Part shown: positions 62,522 through 64,000 of the stretch, in pieces
Layout of the letters: each line of letters begins with the position of its first letter
Position numbering within the stretch: position 1 is the first letter of the stretch
From: Cristatella mucedo
Lineage: Eukaryota > Bryozoa > Phylactolaemata > Cristatellidae
Assembly: GCA_009760855.2 (NCBI GenBank)
Contig: WPIO01000038.1
Location: 188,001 to 252,000 of the forward strand
Reading direction: 5' to 3'
Length of the DNA stretch: 64,000 bases
Made by a program: the position numbers and the translations under genes
The notes under the pieces: generated by a model
Seen by the model: only the letters and a program-made list of their open reading frames with translations
Databases searched by the model: none
Told to the model about the DNA's origin: nothing

Positions 62522-64000
62522 CTTTTTCACTCGAAAGCTGAATTCCTGCCAGTCTGACCCTAAACAGATTTGTAAGACAGTAAACCATTTACTGGCCAAT
62601 GCTGAGAGGTCTGACTCCCCAGATATTAAGGGCTCAGCCGAAAAGTTATCAGCCTTCTTTACTGAAAAAATTGTGCATATTCGTGCCTCCAAAAAGCCCC
62701 CTCCGACTAAAGTAATTGTGGTGTCACAACCTGTGACCTTCCTTAAAAGGTTTTCCGAGGTTTCTGCCTGCGATATGGCTACCTTAATAATGTCTAGCAA
62801 AAAGAGCTCGTCTCCTGAAGACCCTATACCGTCATCTCTGTGGTCATCACTGGCAGACCCACTTATCCCTGCCATAACCGAGATTTGTAATGCTTCTTTG
62901 GGAAAATGGGTCGTCCCCAAGTCCTTTGAATCGGCAATCGTTAGACCCATATTTAAAAAGCCTGGATTTGAGACAGAGATCCTTGCAAGCTATCACCCAT
63001 TTTTCCATCTTTCTTTTTGTCTAAGATTCTTGAAAAAATGTCGCTAAGCAGCTGGTTGCACATATTGAAAAGCATGAAATGTCAGAAACATTTAAATCGG
63101 GGTTTAAGAGGCAGCACTCGACTGAAACTGCTCTCCTCCGTGTTAACAAGGATATTCTACGTGGCAACGATGACGGTAATGTCACTGCCCTAGCTCTGCT
63201 AGATCTGTCAGCTGCCTTCGACACCATTGATCACAATGTTCTACTTGAACGGTTGAGAACAACGATCGGTCTGGCAGACGAAGCACTGGTGTGGTTTAAA
63301 TCGTACTTGTCTGATCGTGTTCAATCCGTGTCGTATAGGAGTCAGGTCTCACCCACGAGACGGGTCACCAGTGGAGTCCCTCGGTTCCTTGCTGTTCTCC
63401 ATTTATACTCAACCTCTGGGAAAAGTGACTAAGGCCCATGGAATAAAATATCACTTTTATGCTGACGATACTTAGCTGTATTTGTTTTTCAAACCGTCGA
63501 AATCTGCTGCGGCAACTGAGAAACTGAATGCTTGCCTTGCCGACATTCGATCCTGGATGTCGGGAAACTTCTTGAAACTAAATGACGACAAAACCGAACT
63601 GCTGCTCATTGGACACCCTAAGCGTGTGGCCGGATTAAAAGGCCTTGCTCTTCTAATAGGTGATGCTGTTGTGCGACCATCACCACGTCCTCAAAGTTTA
63701 GGTGTCGTTTTCGACAGCTGCCTCAATTTTAAAAGCTTCATTCGGAAGACTGCTTCTAAGCTAACCATCACGTTCGATCCCCGTCAAAGATTAGGGGCTG
63801 TCTTCCACAGTGGCTTGTAAAAAATGTTTAACTAGCTTCTTAGTTCTGTCTCGGCTTGATAGTTGCGATTCCCTTTTGGCTGGGCTACCAAAGAAAGCAA
63901 CTAGGCCACTGCAGCTGACTATGAATATGGCTGCAAGGCTAGTCTTCAAGTCCCTGAGGTTTGAGCACGTGTCTCCTTTGCTAAAAGAACTAGGATGGAT
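62522..64000 (+). mobile_element. LINE-B, longest copy, runs off the window
   Basis: Reaches further 5' than the other LINE-B copies: NHLLANAERSDSPDI, AFFTEKIVHIRASKK, SSPEDPIPSSLW and VRPIFKKPG (first RT block). After a frameshift come KRQHSTETALLRV and LSAAFDTIDHNVLLERL. A deletion in GVPQGS and a stop in YADD*LYL follow, then NDDKTELLLIGHPKRVAG. It is inactive. The 3' end lies beyond 64000. Confidence 0.87.

Overview
This is a window from a eukaryotic nuclear genome, most likely an invertebrate animal. The evidence is two intron-rich metazoan-type genes, CpG-dense promoters, and introns full of L2/CR1-like non-LTR retrotransposons, tRNA-derived SINEs, DNA-transposon remnants and very long microsatellites. 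I cannot name the phylum. There is no prokaryotic, organellar, phage or CRISPR signal.

Two genes, both on the + strand, carry essentially all the recognisable host coding capacity. The first (3284-26763, 13 exons, 609 aa) is a ubiquilin: an N-terminal ubiquitin-like domain, STI1-type repeats and a C-terminal UBA domain, i.e. a shuttle carrying ubiquitinated or aggregation-prone clients to the proteasome. The second (35292-52476, 11 exons, 428 aa) is the mitochondrial branched-chain alpha-ketoacid dehydrogenase kinase (BCKDK), a GHKL-fold protein kinase that inactivates the BCKDH complex. I read both exon by exon. Every junction is in phase, and only one intron departs from GT-AG (a GC-AG intron in ubiquilin). 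The genes are neighbours in the same direction with about 8.5 kb between them; nothing links their functions.

Layout: 1-2.8 kb is repeat-rich sequence upstream of ubiquilin. 2.8-3.3 kb is a CpG-rich promoter. 3.3-26.8 kb is ubiquilin, with introns holding SINE1, LINE-A, LINE-B, a Tc1-like relic and a (GT)n tract. 26.8-34.7 kb is intergenic, with a Tc1-like relic, a degenerate telomere-like CCCTAAA array next to a G-rich satellite, and a composite LINE-A copy. 34.7-35.3 kb is a GC-rich BCKDK promoter. 35.3-53.0 kb is BCKDK, whose exons 2-3 sit between two nearly identical LINE-A copies in inverted orientation. 53-64 kb is repeat-dominated with no recognised host gene, and the last LINE-B copy runs off the right edge.

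The repeats fall into families that can be compared inside the window: LINE-A (3' end with a conserved hairpin and an (ATT)n tail), LINE-B (a related reverse transcriptase, tail ending in repeated ACATT), SINE1 (tRNA-like head, at least 13 copies), SINE2 (tRNA-like head whose tail copies the LINE-A hairpin), and an unclassified foldback family seen three times. The best second-look items are the LINE-A inverted pair around BCKDK exons 2-3, the copy of the BCKDK exon 6/intron 6 junction in the gene's own 3' UTR, the SINE2/LINE-A tail sharing, the foldback family, and the telomere-like/G-rich block.
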